NCBI RefSeq assembly: GCF_012911005.2
Contig: NZ_WTVS01000015.1
Location: 1-64,000, forward strand
From: Aromatoleum toluolicum
GTDB lineage: Bacteria > Pseudomonadota > Gammaproteobacteria > Burkholderiales > Rhodocyclaceae
Length of the DNA stretch: 64,000 bases
Reading direction: 5' to 3'
This document shows, piece by piece, positions 62,692 through 64,000 of this stretch (position 1 is its first letter; every line of letters begins with the position of its first letter). The notes below the pieces were generated by a model, which was not told where the DNA came from, did no database searches, and was given only the letters and a program-made list of their open reading frames with translations. Both the position numbers and the translations under genes were made by a program.

Positions 62692-62768
62692 GTACAAACT
62701 TAGCTTTCCTATTGCCGGCCCGTTAGAATGGCGATCTGTCCGATCGGCGAGGCTGCTGGCTGCAAATC

Positions 62769-63797
62769 ATGAGAGTCCTGGGAATCGAAAGCTCCTGCGA
62801 TGAAACGGGCGTGGCGGTGTACGACGTCGAGGCAGGACTGCTCGGGCATTGCGTGCATTCGCAGATCGATCTGCATGCGACATATGGCGGCGTCGTTCCG
62901 GAACTCGCCTCGCGTGACCATATCCGCCGACTTCCGGTCCTTGTGCGGCAGGCGCTGGTCGAGTCCGGCTGCGGTCTCGCGCAGATCGACGCGATCGCGT
63001 ACACGGCCGGGCCGGGGCTTGCAGGAGCGCTGCTGGTCGGGGCGAGCTATGCAGAGGCGCTCGGGATGTCGATGGGCGTACCGGTGCTGCCGGTGCACCA
63101 CCTCGAGGGGCATCTGCTGTCGCCGCTGCTGTCCGCAGATCCGCCGGAGTTTCCATTCGTGGCGCTGCTGGTTTCGGGCGGACATACCCAGCTCATGCAG
63201 GTGACGGGCGTAGGGCAGTACGTGCTGCTGGGCGAGTCGCTCGACGATGCGGCGGGCGAAGCGTTCGACAAGACGGCCAAGCTGATCGGTCTCGGATACC
63301 CCGGTGGCCCGCAGCTGGCCGCGCTAGCGGAACGCGGACGCCCTGGACGGTTCCGTCTTCCGCGACCGATGCTGAAGTCGGGGGATCTCGATTTCAGCTT
63401 CAGCGGCCTGAAAACCGCGGTGCTGAACGTCGTTTCCGGCCCGGAGTGGAAGCCGGAGGATGCCGCGGATCTGGCGGCCGACTTTCAGGATGCGGTGGTC
63501 GAGGTGCTGTGCGTAAAGGCGCTCAAGGCGCTGGAGTTGGTCGGTCTGTCGCGACTGGTGGTGGCCGGAGGGGTAGGCGCGAACCGGCAATTGCGCCTGC
63601 GCCTCGATGCGGCGACGCGGCGCAAGGGTTGGCGGGTGTACTACCCGGAACCGGAATTGTGTACGGACAACGGAGCGATGATCGCATTTGCCGGCGCGCG
63701 CCGGCTGGCGGCCGGCGAGGTGCCCGGTGCGGCTTGCGCGGTCAGGGTTCATCCGCGCTGGCCCCTGGCGGCGCTGCGCGCGCCAGGGGCGGTCTGA
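62769..63797 (+). CDS. tsaD: tRNA threonylcarbamoyladenosine transferase TsaD
   Basis: 342-aa ASKHA-fold enzyme that, with TsaB and TsaE, transfers the threonylcarbamoyl group to A37 of ANN-decoding tRNAs. N-terminal [20 protein letters not shown], the metal-binding [16 protein letters not shown] with two His (near residues 111-115), [20 protein letters not shown], and the late [20 protein letters not shown] with [14 protein letters not shown] supply the active site. Divergent from rpsU and convergent with plsY, as in many proteobacteria. Confidence 0.97.
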   Translation: MRVLGIESSCDETGVAVYDVEAGLLGHCVHSQIDLHATYGGVVPELASRDHIRRLPVLVRQALVESGCGLAQIDAIAYTAGPGLAGALLVGASYAEALGMSMGVPVLPVHHLEGHLLSPLLSADPPEFPFVALLVSGGHTQLMQVTGVGQYVLLGESLDDAAGEAFDKTAKLIGLGYPGGPQLAALAERGRPGRFRLPRPMLKSGDLDFSFSGLKTAVLNVVSGPEWKPEDAADLAADFQDAVVEVLCVKALKALELVGLSRLVVAGGVGANRQLRLRLDAATRRKGWRVYYPEPELCTDNGAMIAFAGARRLAAGEVPGAACAVRVHPRWPLAALRAPGAV

Positions 63798-63814
63798 CGC
63801 GGATCAAGCGGATT

Positions 63815-64000
63815 TCAGGCCTTGCGGCCGCCAATGCGGCCCTCGGTGCCGTTGAGCAGTTTGCGGATGTTGGAGCTGTGCCGCCAGATCAGGATTGCGG
63901 CGACGAGTGCGAGAATGCCGACTACCGGTGTCGGACCGAGCAGGACATAGCCGGCGAGGGGGGTGGCCAGTGCGGCGCACAGTGCGGCGGCAGACGAGTA
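63815..64000 (-). CDS. plsY: glycerol-3-phosphate acyltransferase PlsY, C-terminal part
   Basis: The window edge cuts this minus-strand gene; the last 61 codons and the stop are present. The visible part has a hydrophobic helix pair (ALCAALATPLAGYVLLGPTP; VVGILALVAAILIWRHSSNI) and the C-terminal IRKLLNGTEGRIGGRKA, matching PlsY, the membrane acyltransferase that starts phospholipid synthesis with acyl-phosphate. Its position next to tsaD is usual. The N-terminal motifs lie outside the window. Confidence 0.85.
   Translation of the reverse strand, partial: YSSAAALCAALATPLAGYVLLGPTPVVGILALVAAILIWRHSSNIRKLLNGTEGRIGGRKA

Overview
The window is GC-rich, densely coded proteobacterial chromosome. 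The housekeeping block at the right end (tRNA, rpoD, dnaG, yqeY, rpsU, tsaD, plsY), the long acidic-insert sigma-70, TRAP-based carboxylate uptake, malate synthase G and a betaproteobacterial-style type VI secretion locus suggest a betaproteobacterium, plausibly of the Azoarcus/Thauera/Aromatoleum group. That assignment is inference from gene content and style. I see no rRNA, CRISPR array or intact insertion sequence.

Layout. 1-5120: lrgAB-like membrane pair, a TonB-dependent receptor, a nucleoside-recognition (Gate) membrane protein and a hotdog thioesterase. 5133-10003: a minus-strand operon of L-2-haloacid dehalogenase, TauE/SafE permease and malate synthase G, with a divergent LysR gene; this could route haloacetate or glycolate carbon to malate. 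10011-11855: a chemoreceptor fused to hemerythrin, and tRNA-Thr(CGT).

12155-29460 is the most interesting metabolic block. It holds a LysR regulator, two PrpF-family isomerases, a DctPQM TRAP transporter, a MaoC-like hydratase, a CoA transferase, a CitE-like lyase, an aspartase/fumarase-superfamily enzyme, a TcuR-like regulator, TcuA, TcuB, a 2-hydroxyacid dehydrogenase and an OprD-type porin. Together they can be read as a route from tricarballylate to cis-aconitate, trans-aconitate, itaconate, itaconyl-CoA, citramalyl-CoA and finally pyruvate plus acetyl-CoA. A 39-nt promoter module with the same spacing recurs before prpF-1, prpF-2 and the porin gene, which ties the two ends into one regulon.

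29755-30882: DUF2889 and cupin proteins. 31174-41438: an Anbu-type proteasome-like protease with two circularly permuted ATP-grasp proteins, two alpha-E modules, two transglutaminase-like proteins and a DUF2126 putative amidoligase; this is a predicted but functionally unresolved peptide-ligase/protease system.

41417-57697: a type VI secretion locus. Minus strand: candidate immunity gene, disrupted candidate effector, vgrG, tssL, tssK, tssJ. Plus strand: TPR lipoprotein, tssB, tssC, hcp, tssE, tssF, tssG, clpV. tssM, tssA and a PAAR gene are not in the window. 57791-64000: tRNA-Ile2, rpoD, dnaG, yqeY and rpsU on the minus strand (macromolecular-synthesis operon with an internal terminator hairpin), tsaD on the plus strand, and the 3-prime end of plsY.
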